Origin: a bacterium
GTDB taxonomy: Bacteria > Zhuqueibacterota > Zhuqueibacteria > Oleimicrobiales > Geothermoviventaceae
Assembly (NCBI GenBank): GCA_028275345.1
Contig: JAPWUV010000013.1
Coordinates: 33,210 to 97,209 of the forward strand
DNA: 64,000 nt
Direction: 5' to 3'
The notes beneath the pieces were generated by a model that ran no database searches, had not been told where the DNA came from, and worked only from the letters and a program-made list of their open reading frames with translations. Below are positions 9,798-18,485 of this stretch, piece after piece. Position 1 is the stretch's first letter. Every line of letters begins with the position of its first letter. Both the position numbers and the translations under genes were made by a program.

Positions 9798-10964
9798 GTG
9801 ATGGCTGGGCGGAGCTTCTGGAACCGGATTGAGCAGCGTTTCAAGCGCGAGTATCTGCGCCTGTTCGAGGCAGCGCTGGGAAGAAGGGCGGCCGATCCGC
9901 GGGAGATCCGGCCGGAGCGAGTACGGTCGGTGCTGGTGGTGCGCCAGCATGATCAGCTGGGGGACTTCTTGCTCTCCACGCCGGTGCTCCGAGCCTTGCG
10001 TTCAGCGTACCCTGCGGCGCGGATCGGGTTGGTGGTGCGCGGCTACACGGAGCCGGTGGCTCGCCACCTTCCCCAGGTCGATGAGATCCTGGTCGTGCGA
10101 GAGGCCCTCCACGAGTGGTCGCTGGCCGAGGCGAAGGGTTTCCTCCGTCGCCTCCTCCGAGGTTGGGATTTGGCCATCGTGCTGAACACCGTTTCTCACT
10201 CCTTGACGAGCGACCTCATCGCCCGTTTCTCCCGCGCCCGCTGGACGGTGGGCCCTTCTCATCTGCGCTTTCCGGGCACAAAGAGGAATTTCTTCTACAG
10301 CATCGAGATTCCTCCTTGCCCTGATCCTGTCCGCCACCAGTCGTTGCGGAACCTTGACATCGCCTACCCGCTGGGGATCCGTACGGATGACTTGCGGGAG
10401 ATGATGCAGCTTCTCCCGGGCGAGGTCGAACAAATGCGCCGGAGGCTTCGGGGGCTCGGAGTGAGGGAGGGGGAGGCCCTGCTTGTGGTTCACCCTGGCG
10501 CGGGTAAACCCGCCAACCGCTGGCCGGCCGAGCGCTTCGGCCGGGCTGCGCAGGATCTGGCGGGCGAGTTCGGGCTGCGTACGGTGGTCGTGTGGGGTCC
10601 GGGTGAGACTCGACTCGGAAAAGACGCGTTGCGGATGGCTCCTGCGAACTCGGTGGCGCTTACCGGCCTTTCGCTTCGAGAGCTTGCGGCGCTCTTTCGC
10701 TTGGCTAGTTTGGTCTTGTGCAACGACACGGGAGCTATGCATGTGGCGGCGGCCGTGGGGACTCCGCTCGTGGCCGTGTTCGGTCCGACGGACCCAGCGG
10801 AGTGGAAACCGTGGGGGGAGGAATTTGTCAGTGTGCGGGCCCCAGACTGCCGTTGCGAGTCGGTGACCGTGGAGCAGGTAGTCGGGGCGGCCCGTGGACT
10901 GCTCCTTTCCCATTCCAAGCTTAGTCCACGCCTCCTGGCCCGGGCCGGGGTGGCAAGGGAATAG
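9798..10964 (+). CDS. Glycosyltransferase family 9 (heptosyltransferase-like)
   Basis: 388-residue GT9 enzyme. The N-terminal domain has VLVVRQHDQLGDFLLSTPVLRALR, the hallmark of ADP-heptose:LPS heptosyltransferases. The C-terminal domain has VVHPGAGKPANRWPAERF and NDTGAMHVAAAVGTPLVAVFGPTDP, the ADP-heptose-binding region. It probably adds heptose to lipid A-core, the last gene of the envelope cluster that began at 6235. Start codons GTG 9798 and ATG 9801 are adjacent; the choice changes one residue. A 46-residue basic N-terminal extension may contact the membrane. Confidence 0.9.
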   Translation: MMAGRSFWNRIEQRFKREYLRLFEAALGRRAADPREIRPERVRSVLVVRQHDQLGDFLLSTPVLRALRSAYPAARIGLVVRGYTEPVARHLPQVDEILVVREALHEWSLAEAKGFLRRLLRGWDLAIVLNTVSHSLTSDLIARFSRARWTVGPSHLRFPGTKRNFFYSIEIPPCPDPVRHQSLRNLDIAYPLGIRTDDLREMMQLLPGEVEQMRRRLRGLGVREGEALLVVHPGAGKPANRWPAERFGRAAQDLAGEFGLRTVVVWGPGETRLGKDALRMAPANSVALTGLSLRELAALFRLASLVLCNDTGAMHVAAAVGTPLVAVFGPTDPAEWKPWGEEFVSVRAPDCRCESVTVEQVVGAARGLLLSHSKLSPRLLARAGVARE

Positions 10965-10979
10965 CCGGCCAATTTCTCC

Positions 10980-11008
10980 TTGCGCGGGACAGCGTGGATC
11001 GGTATTTT
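10980..11008 (+). promoter_or_regulatory. Sigma70-type promoter of tRNA-Arg
   Basis: TTGCGC at 10980-10985 and TATTTT at 11003-11008 are separated by exactly 17 bases, and the tRNA begins 15 bases after the -10 box. The -35 box keeps the TTG core seen at other promoters in this window. Confidence 0.6.
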
Positions 11009-11022
11009 ATTGGCGCTTTCAG

Positions 11023-11097
11023 GCCCCTATAGCTCAGGATGGATAGAGCAGCGGTTTCCTAAACCGCGTGTCGCAGGTTCGAATCCTGCTAGGGGCA
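11023..11097 (+). tRNA. tRNA-Arg (anticodon CCT)
   Basis: A complete cloverleaf is visible. The acceptor stem GCCCCTA pairs with TAGGGGC and is followed by discriminator A. The D-arm is GCTC/GAGC, the anticodon stem GCGGT/ACCGC with loop TTCCTAA, and the T-arm GCAGG-TTCGAAT-CCTGC. The anticodon CCT reads AGG (arginine). CCA is not encoded. The end of the gene is not repeated elsewhere in the window, so no attachment site is indicated. Confidence 0.96.
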
Positions 11098-11108
11098 CGA
11101 GGGAAGGG

Positions 11109-11129
11109 GCCCTGGGAAGAACCCAGGGC
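11109..11129 (+). terminator. Stem-loop after tRNA-Arg
   Basis: A perfect 8-bp stem GCCCTGGG / CCCAGGGC with loop AAGAA starts 12 bases after the tRNA. Only a short, interrupted T-rich tail (TTCATTG) follows, so it may act as a weak terminator or 3'-processing signal. Confidence 0.5.
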
Positions 11130-11180
11130 TTCATTGCATGGTGGAGCAAATTAAACCGGACCAAATTGCAAGGTGAGCAA

Positions 11181-11885
11181 GTGATCCGCCCCAAACCGAA
11201 GAAGAAACTCACGAAGCGGCAGATCAAAGAGGATAAGCTCGTCACCGCCTACTTCAAGGCGACCGACTGGCTGCAGCAGAACGTTCGGTACGTCCTCTAC
11301 GGCATCGGAGGGGTGGCCGCCGTCCTGTTGATCACCTTCCTTGCGATCCGCAGTCACCGAGTCGCGGAAGCACGCGCCGCCGTAGAGCTGGCCAGGGCGG
11401 ACCTCTTGGTGGACAATGGCCGCTATGAGGAGGCAGTCGGGATTCTCGAATCCATTGTCGAGAAGTACGGCGGTACCGGTGCCGCGCGCATGGCTTTGCT
11501 GGACCTAGCGGACATGCACTACCGGCTGGGCGAGTTCGACCTGGCTTTGAAATACTTTGAGAATTACGTGAAGAAACACGGCGGGTACGATCCGCTTCTG
11601 ACGGCTTCGGCGCTTGCGGGAAAGGCGGCCTGTCTGCAAGGCAAGGGTAATTACCCGGGAGCCGCCGAGTTCTTCGTCAAGGCGTACGAGAAGGACGCAA
11701 AGGGATTCAACGCGCCGGAGTACCTGCTGAATGCCGCCATGGCCTATGAGCGGGCGGGACAGCTGGAACGGGCCAAGGCCCTCTGCCAGAAGGTGATCGA
11801 CGAATTCCCGAAATCCAACGCGCGGAGAGACGCAGAAATGGTGCTTGCGCGGGTTTCCGTGCGTCTGGAGAAGGCCACGGGCTGA
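11181..11885 (+). CDS. Membrane-anchored tetratricopeptide repeat protein
   Basis: 234 residues: a very basic cytoplasmic N-terminus (MIRPKPKKKLTKRQIKEDK), one transmembrane helix at about 38-57, then TPR-like helical repeats to the end (for example AARMALLDLADMHYRLGEFDLALKYFE and LLNAAMAYERAGQLERAKALCQKVIDEFPKS). The layout resembles YfgM-type periplasmic TPR proteins that act as SecYEG-associated chaperones, but the sequence does not prove this role. The start is GTG 11181 with AAGGTGA five bases upstream; longer in-frame starts would run into the tRNA. Confidence 0.8.
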   Translation: MIRPKPKKKLTKRQIKEDKLVTAYFKATDWLQQNVRYVLYGIGGVAAVLLITFLAIRSHRVAEARAAVELARADLLVDNGRYEEAVGILESIVEKYGGTGAARMALLDLADMHYRLGEFDLALKYFENYVKKHGGYDPLLTASALAGKAACLQGKGNYPGAAEFFVKAYEKDAKGFNAPEYLLNAAMAYERAGQLERAKALCQKVIDEFPKSNARRDAEMVLARVSVRLEKATG

Positions 11886-13120
11886 CCTCATGGTCCCTCT
11901 GGTATGGCCCTTTCCACTGGTAGGCGCGGGGTTCATCCCGCCGAGTGCGGGAGAGGCGCTCGGGCAGGTGAGACAGAAGGCAGCGTCGATTGGTTAACCT
12001 ATGCTGCCATCCCGGGACACGGTGTGGAAGAGGCGAAGGGGTGGTTCCTGACCGCAGAGTGGCAGAACGAACCAGAATGGGCGCTCGGGGCGGCGGGATC
12101 TTAGATGCAAGCGCTGGTTCGAGGGGAAGAGCAACATCTGAGGGAAGCGTAGGTAGCATGTGCAAGAGAGTTTTCGTCGGTCCACACGAGTGGCCTTGGG
12201 CGTGCTGACAGGTTGCACCCCGTAGCACGATTGTGTCCGAGACCTTCGTGACGGACCCGGGCTCGAGGGGGATGCCTTCGTAAGAAGCACCTAGACCCTT
12301 TCCAATTCCAACTTGCTCGGTCTTTGTTCGTCGTCGGGACCTGATGCGGTTCCTATGAAACCCAAGGTAATAGGGTCGCAGCAGGTATGGGACCGCTTCG
12401 GGTGTGCCGCGAGCGAGCTGGGCTTTGCGTTTTGCTAAGCCGGGCCTGTGGTACGGGTGAGGTTCAGCCTCGACCTACCGATTTCCGGTGCATCATGACG
12501 GTACGCGGTCACGCGTCTTCTCCGACTGACGCTGTGTAGATCTTCTGGTGGTTTCCGCAGTTCCGCTGTGTTCAGACGGGTCGCTTAGGCTATGCCTGGA
12601 CGCGTAGCCCTGGCCTCGGTGAAGTCCCCCGTTTTTCCGGCAATATCGGGACTGTTTGGCAGTCACCGCCTGATGACCGGTGGTCTCGCCTGACCGAAAC
12701 CTGTCTCATTCCTCGCAGATGCATGGATGCTGTTGGGCGTCTCGATTGCTCGCTGCGAGCGCAAGTGCCGTGTACCACGGATACACCTGCCGAAGACGTC
12801 GGAAACTCTTCATCGGACTGGCGCCGAGCTGTCCTGCGGCCGGCGCACCCCGCTGCGAGCTCTCCCCACAAGGCCCGTCCCGCTGGGCTGTTCGTGATGG
12901 CGAAGGCAAAATGGCTGCAGGTGTTCGAGCGGGAGGCTGTCGAGACAGAGGAAAACCGAGGTCCCTCCGCAAACCATCCACGGCGAAAGCGGGCGAATAT
13001 TCGGTCTCAGCTTGGGGGGTCTGTTGCCTCAGGGGAGTAAGCCCACCGGAAACTGCTGAGGAGAGCCGTGTGAGCGCGGGAAGAGCTGTGCGCCCGCGAA
13101 TTTCTTTCATTGCGAAAAAA
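11886..13120. other. 1.2-kb stretch without a supported gene
   Basis: No reading frame here has family-like sequence, a plausible ribosome-binding site or conserved domains on either strand. I looked for tmRNA, RNase P, SRP RNA and tRNA signatures and saw none, and no terminal inverted repeats of an insertion sequence. The region separates the housekeeping block from the catabolic locus and may be a decayed gene or a long control region. Confidence 0.5.
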
Positions 13121-13123
13121 CTC

Positions 13124-13152
13124 TTGACAAGGGCCGGCGTGGCGGCTACATT
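13124..13152 (+). promoter_or_regulatory. Upstream copy of duplicated sigma70 promoter (P1) of the IclR operon
   Basis: TTGACA (13124-13129), a 17-base spacer and TACATT (13147-13152). It belongs to a 72-base unit that is repeated directly downstream. A consensus -35 box is rare in this GC-rich window, which makes the match significant. Confidence 0.75.
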
Positions 13153-13175
13153 TGAAACACGGTTCCATATATCAA
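13151..13175 (+). promoter_or_regulatory. IclR/KdgR-like operator, copy 1
   Basis: Contains the imperfect palindrome TGAAAC-ACG-GTTCCA followed by TATATCAA. Its 6-3-6 layout resembles KdgR-type IclR-family boxes (TGAAAC...GTTTCA). It overlaps the end of the P1 -10 box and the expected start of transcription, a repressor position. Confidence 0.6.
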
Positions 13176-13195
13176 CTGGCACATGGAAAAAGTCC

Positions 13196-13224
13196 TTGAC
13201 AAGACGGCGGGCCGCGGCTATATT
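13196..13224 (+). promoter_or_regulatory. Downstream copy of duplicated promoter (P2), proximal to the IclR gene
   Basis: TTGACA (13196-13201), a 17-base spacer and TATATT (13219-13224), exactly 72 bases after P1. The start codon of the regulator is 34 bases past the -10 box. Confidence 0.8.
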
Positions 13225-13247
13225 TCAAACAACGTTCTATATATCAA
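13223..13247 (+). promoter_or_regulatory. IclR/KdgR-like operator, copy 2
   Basis: The equivalent of copy 1 shifted by 72 bases: TCAAAC-AAC-GTTCTA then TATATCAA. Positions that differ from copy 1 fall in the centre and outer arms, while AAAC, GTTC and ATATATCAA are kept. Confidence 0.55.
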
Positions 13248-13258
13248 CCGAGCTGGCC

Positions 13259-14026
13259 ATGAAGCGCAGATACCACGTTCCCAACCTTGAAAGAGCCCTC
13301 CAGATCCTGGAACTGCTAGCAAAGAACCCCGAGGGTATGACCATCAGCCAGATCGCTGAGGCGCTCGGGGTGCCGAGGAACAGCGTATTCCGCATCACCG
13401 CTACCCTCCTTGACCGCGGGTACCTGATCCGCGATGATGCCACTAAGGCCTTCCAGCTTTCCATCAAACTCCTGACCTTGGCATATGACGGCTTGAGCGA
13501 GGGAACCCTCGTCGAGAAGGCGATCCCAGTCATGCGCCGCCTCCGTGATCGGATCGGCGAAACCGTTCCCCTTGGCGTCCGCACGGGGACGGAAGGCATT
13601 GTGATTGCTCAGGTGCAGGGGATCCATCCCTTCCGGTTCGTGTTCGAGCCAGGTCGTCGGCTGCACCTGCACACCTCTGCACCCGGTAAGGCTCTCGTGG
13701 CGTTCCTGCCCGAGGACGAAAGAGAGGAGCTTATTGCCCGACTGCCCATGCCTCGTTACAACGAGCGCACCATCACCGATCCGGACCGATACCGTGAGGA
13801 ACTGGAACGGGTGAGGCGTTTGGGCTACGCAGTGGACCGAGCCGAGGAGACGGAGGGTGTCCACTGCGTTGCCGCCTGTATCCTGGATCGCTTCGGCTAC
13901 CCACTTGCCGCCATCTGGGTGGCAGGCCCTTCGGTCCGCCTGCCGGAGAAAGAATTCGACAGCATTGGCCCAATTGTGCGAGAGCACGCAGAACGCATCT
14001 CCCGCAGCCTGGGCGTTGTTCTCTGA
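13259..14026 (+). CDS. IclR-family transcriptional regulator
   Basis: 255 residues with an N-terminal winged helix-turn-helix (MTISQIAEALGVPRNSVFRI at about 26-45) and a C-terminal IclR effector domain (TSAPGKALVAFLPEDE, YAVDRAEETEGVHCVAACILDRFGYPLAAIWVAGPS). IclR proteins such as KdgR and IclR sense small organic acids such as KDG or glyoxylate and often repress their own and adjacent catabolic genes. The ATG at 13259 is the natural start because the protein begins at the HTH; the frame is open further upstream but crosses the promoters. It heads the symporter-transketolase-SDR group and is the only regulator in the catabolic locus, so it may control the whole region. Confidence 0.92.
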   Translation: MKRRYHVPNLERALQILELLAKNPEGMTISQIAEALGVPRNSVFRITATLLDRGYLIRDDATKAFQLSIKLLTLAYDGLSEGTLVEKAIPVMRRLRDRIGETVPLGVRTGTEGIVIAQVQGIHPFRFVFEPGRRLHLHTSAPGKALVAFLPEDEREELIARLPMPRYNERTITDPDRYREELERVRRLGYAVDRAEETEGVHCVAACILDRFGYPLAAIWVAGPSVRLPEKEFDSIGPIVREHAERISRSLGVVL

Positions 14027-14136
14027 GTTACGCTCGTTCGAGCCCCTAACCGTGGTAGACCAGTCATTGGCGCCCAAGCGTCAGAGGGGAGTTTTACCAT
14101 CCCTGAAGGCAGACTCCATTCCGGCGGGAGGACCGT

Positions 14137-15771
14137 ATGAAGGCGACAGGTATAACCACTCTGGACGAACTGATTGCGGTTGGCTACATCGCCAGTATCC
14201 TCACCATTGGCATATACCTGTACAAGCGGCAGAAGTCCACGGAAGACTTTCTGTTGGCCGGAAGGCGGATGGGATGGCTTCCCGTTGGACTCTCGCTCAT
14301 GGCGAGCCTCACCAGCGCGGTGGGTTATATGGCGTATCCGGCGGGGGCCTTCAAGCACGGGCTGATCATGCTGTGGATGGCTATGGCCATCCCCATTTCT
14401 TTCCCGGTAGTTGTATACGTCTTCATGCCCTTCTACCACAAGCTGCGGGTCTATACAGCCTATGAGTATTTGGAGCGACGTTTCAACGCGTACGTAAGAG
14501 CCCTCGCGAGCGCGATTTTCATCCTATGGCGGCTCACCTGGATGGCTGCAGTGATCTATGTGCCTTCGATGGTCCTGGAGACAGTTACGAATGGGAGGAT
14601 CCCTTTTGCTCTCAGCGTCCTTGTACTGGGTGTCCTCACCACGATTAACTCCACTCTCGGCGGAATCCGCGCGATCATGTGGTCCGATGTGGTGCATTCC
14701 TTCGTGATGTTGAGCACCCTGCTGGGGGCGCTCGTCATGGTTGTGCTTGCGGTGCCCGGGGGACTGGCCGAAGTGTGGAACACACTCGCTGCCGCGGGGA
14801 AGACCGCGATGACAGCCACCATCAAGGGATTCGATCAGGCGAGTCTATTTGGCAAATTGAAGTTGTACCTCTACACGGACATCACAGTTGTCTCGTTGAT
14901 TGTTACATACTCCCTGCAGAAGATGGGCAATTATTGCGTCGACCAGGTTATGGTCCAACGCTACCTCACCGCCAAGTCTTTGCGAACGAGCCAACAAGGA
15001 TTCGTCACCAATTGTGCTGCATATTTATGGTATATCCTGGCTGTCAATCTGACTGGCGCGGGTCTATTTGTCGTAGCCAAGCATCTGAGTTTTCCCCAGA
15101 GTCTGAATATTGATCAAGTGTTTCCCTACTTCATTGCGAACGTTATGCCTACAGGGATCGCCGGCATAATGGTGGCCGCAATCTATGGTGCCTCCATGTC
15201 GAGCCTAGACTCGGGCATCAATTCTTGCGTCACAGCGATCCTGAATGACTTCTACGCACGTTTTCGGTTGGGCAAGTACAACATCGGCGACGAGAAAGAG
15301 TCTCCCGAGGCAAGGCAAGCAAGGATTCGAATTGCACGCAGCTCTACTTTCGTGCTGGGGATAGGCATAACCTTTTTTGCCTTCTTTGTTGGGAAAATGG
15401 GGGATATTTTCACCTACTCGCAGAAATTGATCAACATGTTCACCGGTCCCTTATTCGGGGTGTTCATGTTGGGGATGTTCACAAGACGGGTGACAGCTCC
15501 CGCCGCCCTCATTGGGGGGTTTGTAGGCTTCGTGATGGGATGTCTCACCGCTTTTTCGAAGCTCCTTGGTGTACAGGTTTTCATGGTAGGAGTCCTATGG
15601 CCTGCCACCATAGCGTTCACGGTCACGGTGGTCCTGGGCTATGCTCTGAGCTTCGTAATGGGTAAACCCATCCCTGAAGCGGCGCAGTGGACATGGTGGA
15701 ACATCGTCGGTGTGCGGTGGCGGGCGGGTCGACGGGTAGCGGTCCGGTTTGGAGCCAACGTGCGTCAATAG
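14137..15771 (+). CDS. Sodium:solute symporter (SSS family) 1
   Basis: 544-residue inner-membrane transporter of the LeuT-fold SSS family (PF00474), with about 13 hydrophobic helices. Typical motifs are the N-terminal RQKSTEDFLLAGRRMGWLPVGLSLMAS, the TAYEYLERRF segment, GGIRAIMWSDVVHSFVM, and ASMSSLDSGINSCVTAILNDFY, which contains the conserved serine region of the sodium site. GGGAGGACC precedes ATG 14137. Members next to uronate or sialate catabolic genes carry sugars or sugar acids. Here it follows an IclR regulator and precedes transketolase and SDR genes, so a sugar acid is the likely cargo, but the substrate is not readable. Confidence 0.9.
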   Translation: MKATGITTLDELIAVGYIASILTIGIYLYKRQKSTEDFLLAGRRMGWLPVGLSLMASLTSAVGYMAYPAGAFKHGLIMLWMAMAIPISFPVVVYVFMPFYHKLRVYTAYEYLERRFNAYVRALASAIFILWRLTWMAAVIYVPSMVLETVTNGRIPFALSVLVLGVLTTINSTLGGIRAIMWSDVVHSFVMLSTLLGALVMVVLAVPGGLAEVWNTLAAAGKTAMTATIKGFDQASLFGKLKLYLYTDITVVSLIVTYSLQKMGNYCVDQVMVQRYLTAKSLRTSQQGFVTNCAAYLWYILAVNLTGAGLFVVAKHLSFPQSLNIDQVFPYFIANVMPTGIAGIMVAAIYGASMSSLDSGINSCVTAILNDFYARFRLGKYNIGDEKESPEARQARIRIARSSTFVLGIGITFFAFFVGKMGDIFTYSQKLINMFTGPLFGVFMLGMFTRRVTAPAALIGGFVGFVMGCLTAFSKLLGVQVFMVGVLWPATIAFTVTVVLGYALSFVMGKPIPEAAQWTWWNIVGVRWRAGRRVAVRFGANVRQ

Positions 15772-15807
15772 GAATGACTCTCGCTCCAAACCCCAGAGGG
15801 TGGTTAG

Positions 15808-16638
15808 GTGACGGGCTTCAATGGGCAGGATCTGCAACGCATCGCCTGGGAGTTAAGGCGGACCGTGGTCGAGATGATCTACCGGGCAGGCTCGGGACAC
15901 GTGGGTGGGTCTCTCTCGGTCTGCGAGATGCTGGCTGTCCTCTATTTCTCCGAGCTGCGAGTCGATCCGAGGAACCCAAACGATCCGGATCGCGACCGCT
16001 TCATCCTATCCAAAGGGCATGCTGCTCCGGCGCTATATGCCGTCTTGGCTAAGAGAGGTTTCTTCCCCGAAAGCGAGCTGTGGACACTGCGGAAGATCGG
16101 AAGCCGACTGCAGGGACACCCCGACATGTGCAAGTGTCCGGGGGTAGAAATGTCGAGCGGTTCCCTCGGGATGGGTATCTCGTTCGGGATCGGGGTTGCG
16201 TTGGCGGGTCGCCTTGACGGCAGGTCCTACCGGGTTTACGTGCTCACGGGTGATGGTGAGCTGAATGAGGGTCAGAACTGGGAGGCTTTTCTGGTCGGTG
16301 CCAAATTCCGTCTGGACAATCTAGCGGTAATAGTCGACTACAATGGGATCCAGCTGGACGGCTCTGTCCAGGAGATTCTCCCGCTCGAGCCGCTGTGTGC
16401 GAAGATCGCTGCTTTCAACTGGCATGTGGTAGAATGCGATGGCCACGACGTTTGCGATCTCCGTCGAGCGCTGGACGAGGCCCGCAACCGTCGAGGGAGG
16501 CCGACAGCGATCATCGCCCATACGGTGAAAGGCAAGGGGGTGTCGTTCATGGAAAACACGCACGAGTGGCATGGGAAGCCGATTAGCGACGAGGAGTACC
16601 GCGCCGCGCTCGCCGAACTCGCGGAGGCTGTGCTGTGA
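15808..16638 (+). CDS. Transketolase, N-terminal (TPP-binding) subunit
   Basis: 276-residue split-type transketolase subunit carrying the thiamine diphosphate pyrimidine-independent half. Key features are GHVGGSLS (30-37), KGHAAPALYAVL with His71, His104 in LQGHPD, and the Mg-TPP motif GDGELNEGQNWEA from 148, with Asn179 as a likely metal ligand. Together with the next gene it makes a two-polypeptide transketolase that moves ketol units between sugar phosphates. The start is GTG 15808, 36 bases after the symporter. The end overlaps the next gene by four bases, so the subunits are co-translated. Confidence 0.93.
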   Translation: MTGFNGQDLQRIAWELRRTVVEMIYRAGSGHVGGSLSVCEMLAVLYFSELRVDPRNPNDPDRDRFILSKGHAAPALYAVLAKRGFFPESELWTLRKIGSRLQGHPDMCKCPGVEMSSGSLGMGISFGIGVALAGRLDGRSYRVYVLTGDGELNEGQNWEAFLVGAKFRLDNLAVIVDYNGIQLDGSVQEILPLEPLCAKIAAFNWHVVECDGHDVCDLRRALDEARNRRGRPTAIIAHTVKGKGVSFMENTHEWHGKPISDEEYRAALAELAEAVL

Positions 16639-17618
16639 GCCTGCCCTTACGGGATGTAATGGGGTTAGCGCTTGCTGAACTCGGCGATCGCCGTCCCGAC
16701 GTGGTCGTGCTGGATGCGGACCTTTCGAACGCCACACGCTCGATCCACTTTGCGCGCCGGCACCCTGAGCGTTTTTTCAATATGGGAATCACGGAAGCCA
16801 ATATGGTCTCCGTGGCGGCTGGCCTGGCAACGTGCGGCAAGATCCCATTCGCGTGCACTTTCGCCTTCCTGCTCGCCCTCCGCGCCGCTGACCAAATCAG
16901 GAGCCTCGTGTCCTACGCCGGGTTGAATGTGAAACTTGTGGGGACGAACGCCGGGCTGTCTGGTTTTGGCGACGGCGCTACGCACCAGTCTATCATGGAT
17001 GTGGCCATCATGAGGGCCATGCCGCGAATGACCGTGATCGTGCCCTCCGACGAAGCCTCAGTGCGCTGGGCGGTGGCTGCAGCGGCTGAGCACACGGGGC
17101 CGGTCTTCATTCGGGTCCCGCGGGTCCCTGCGCCGGCGATTCACGGGTCCGAGACGCGATTCGAGCTTGGCAAGGGGCTGATTCTCCGGCAGGGCTCAGA
17201 CGTTTCGATCGTAGCCTGCGGGATGATGGTTTCGCGTGCCTTGCGGGCGGCAGAACTTCTCCACGCTACGGGCATAGAGGCGGAGGTCATAGAGATCCAC
17301 ACGGTGAAACCGATCGATACGCAACTCCTGGTGGATAGTGCGACTCGGACGGGCGCTGTGGTCACCGTCGAGGAGCACAATCGGTTCGGGGGGCTTTTCT
17401 CGGCAGTGGCGGAGGTGCTGGCGGAACATGCGCCGGTGCCCATTGAGTGCGTAGCGATCCCAGACCGGTTCGGGGGGTCGGGCCAGTACGAGGAGCTGCT
17501 GGAAGAGTGCGGGCTTACAGTGCAGAACGTGGTGGAGAAGGCCAAGCGGGCGCTTTCGAGGAAGGGACACCGTGGTGCGAATGCGGCAGAGCATGGACAT
17601 CTATCACGATTTATTTGA
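16635..17618 (+). CDS. Transketolase, C-terminal (pyrimidine-binding) subunit
   Basis: 327-residue partner of the preceding subunit. It has the catalytic glutamate in NMGITEANMVSVAAGLA (Glu54), TFAFLLALRAADQIR, and the transketolase C-domain (VTVEEHNRFGGLFSAVAEVL). The GTGA overlap with the upstream gene is the start. The 3' end is overlapped by the SDR gene (47 bases), which may mean the true functional C-terminus is close to the last conserved helix and that the tail beyond KRALSRKG is not important. Split transketolases in sugar-acid loci commonly act on pathway-specific substrates; the exact one is unknown. Confidence 0.92.
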   Translation: MSLPLRDVMGLALAELGDRRPDVVVLDADLSNATRSIHFARRHPERFFNMGITEANMVSVAAGLATCGKIPFACTFAFLLALRAADQIRSLVSYAGLNVKLVGTNAGLSGFGDGATHQSIMDVAIMRAMPRMTVIVPSDEASVRWAVAAAAEHTGPVFIRVPRVPAPAIHGSETRFELGKGLILRQGSDVSIVACGMMVSRALRAAELLHATGIEAEVIEIHTVKPIDTQLLVDSATRTGAVVTVEEHNRFGGLFSAVAEVLAEHAPVPIECVAIPDRFGGSGQYEELLEECGLTVQNVVEKAKRALSRKGHRGANAAEHGHLSRFI

Positions 17619-18366
17619 TCTGGACGGTCAGATAGCCTTGGTCACGGGCTCGAGCCGAGGTCTCGGACTGTTCTTCGCCCGCACGCTAGCGCAGGCCGGT
17701 GCGAAGGTGGTCTTGAACGGCCGTAACGAGGAAGCTCTGGAAGAGGCCCGCAGATCCCTGGAACAGGAGGGCCTGGAAGTACAGTCTGCTGTCTTTGACG
17801 TGACGGACGAGCCCGCCATCCAGCAGGCGGTCAGGAAGATCGAGCGCGAGTCGGGACCGGTCACGATCCTGGTAAACAACGCGGGTGTCCAGATTCGAGG
17901 TCCCTTGGAGCACTTCTCGACCGGCGATTGGAGGACTGTTCTCGACGTGAACGTCACCGGCGCATTTCTGGTCGCGAGGGCCGTCGTACAAGGCATGATC
18001 CAGGCGCGACACGGCAAGATCGTCAACATCTGCTCGGTGCAGAGCGAACTGGCGCGGCCAACCATTGCTCCGTACACAGCTTCGAAGGGTGCCCTCAAGA
18101 TGCTCACCCGCGCAATGGCCACGGAGTGGGCTCGGTACAATATCCAGGTGAATGGGCTGGCGCCAGGGTATTTCAAGACCGAGATGACGCGCCCTCTCTA
18201 CGAGGATGAGCGTTTCGATGCTTGGCTCAGATCGCGGGTACCTGCCGGACGATGGGGTGAACCAGAAGAGCTTGCCGGAGCGCTCCTTTTCCTGGCGTCG
18301 AAGGCCTCAGACTACGTAAGCGGCCACGTACTTTTTGTGGACGGTGGGCTCGCTGTATGCGTCTAA
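17572..18366 (+). CDS. SDR-family oxidoreductase, gluconate 5-dehydrogenase-like
   Basis: 264-residue classical short-chain dehydrogenase. The cofactor loop TGSSRGLG is at 25-32, NNAG at 102-105, and the catalytic residues Ser155, Tyr168 and Lys172 are in the expected YTASK spacing. The C-terminus is the usual SDYVSGHVLFVDGGLAV. The sequence LFDLDGQIALVTGSSRGLGLFFARTLAQAGAKVVLNGR resembles gluconate 5-dehydrogenase/KduD enzymes, which interconvert keto- and hydroxy-sugar acids. The start is uncertain: GTG 17572, ATG 17581 and ATG 17593 are in frame; GGAAGGG upstream favours 17572. It closes the IclR-symporter-transketolase group. Confidence 0.85.
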   Translation: MVRMRQSMDIYHDLFDLDGQIALVTGSSRGLGLFFARTLAQAGAKVVLNGRNEEALEEARRSLEQEGLEVQSAVFDVTDEPAIQQAVRKIERESGPVTILVNNAGVQIRGPLEHFSTGDWRTVLDVNVTGAFLVARAVVQGMIQARHGKIVNICSVQSELARPTIAPYTASKGALKMLTRAMATEWARYNIQVNGLAPGYFKTEMTRPLYEDERFDAWLRSRVPAGRWGEPEELAGALLFLASKASDYVSGHVLFVDGGLAVCV

Positions 18367-18485
18367 GAGAGACACTAGCAATCTGCGGCCGCAATGGTCT
18401 TGAACCGGACGCCTCTTTTCTGAATGCGCACGGACGCCGCGGCTGTGCAACTGTTCGGTCCACGAAGCGCTCGCAGGGGGGCACT

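Noticed and set aside
11023-11097. tRNA-Arg as an integration site for the catabolic locus
   Set aside because: No copy of the 3' tRNA sequence is visible near 62316-62540, and no integrase is present.
12348-12362. Palindrome GGTTCC-TAT-GAAACC as a further IclR operator
   Set aside because: The arms are in the opposite order to the operators at 13151 and 13223, and no promoter is nearby.
12680-13258. N-terminal extension of the IclR protein
   Set aside because: The upstream open frame crosses both promoters, lacks conserved sequence and the HTH begins exactly after ATG 13259.
13183-13284. A 33-codon leader peptide starting in the first duplicated unit
   Set aside because: It has no ribosome-binding sequence and arises by duplication of the start region; it overlaps the regulator start in another frame.
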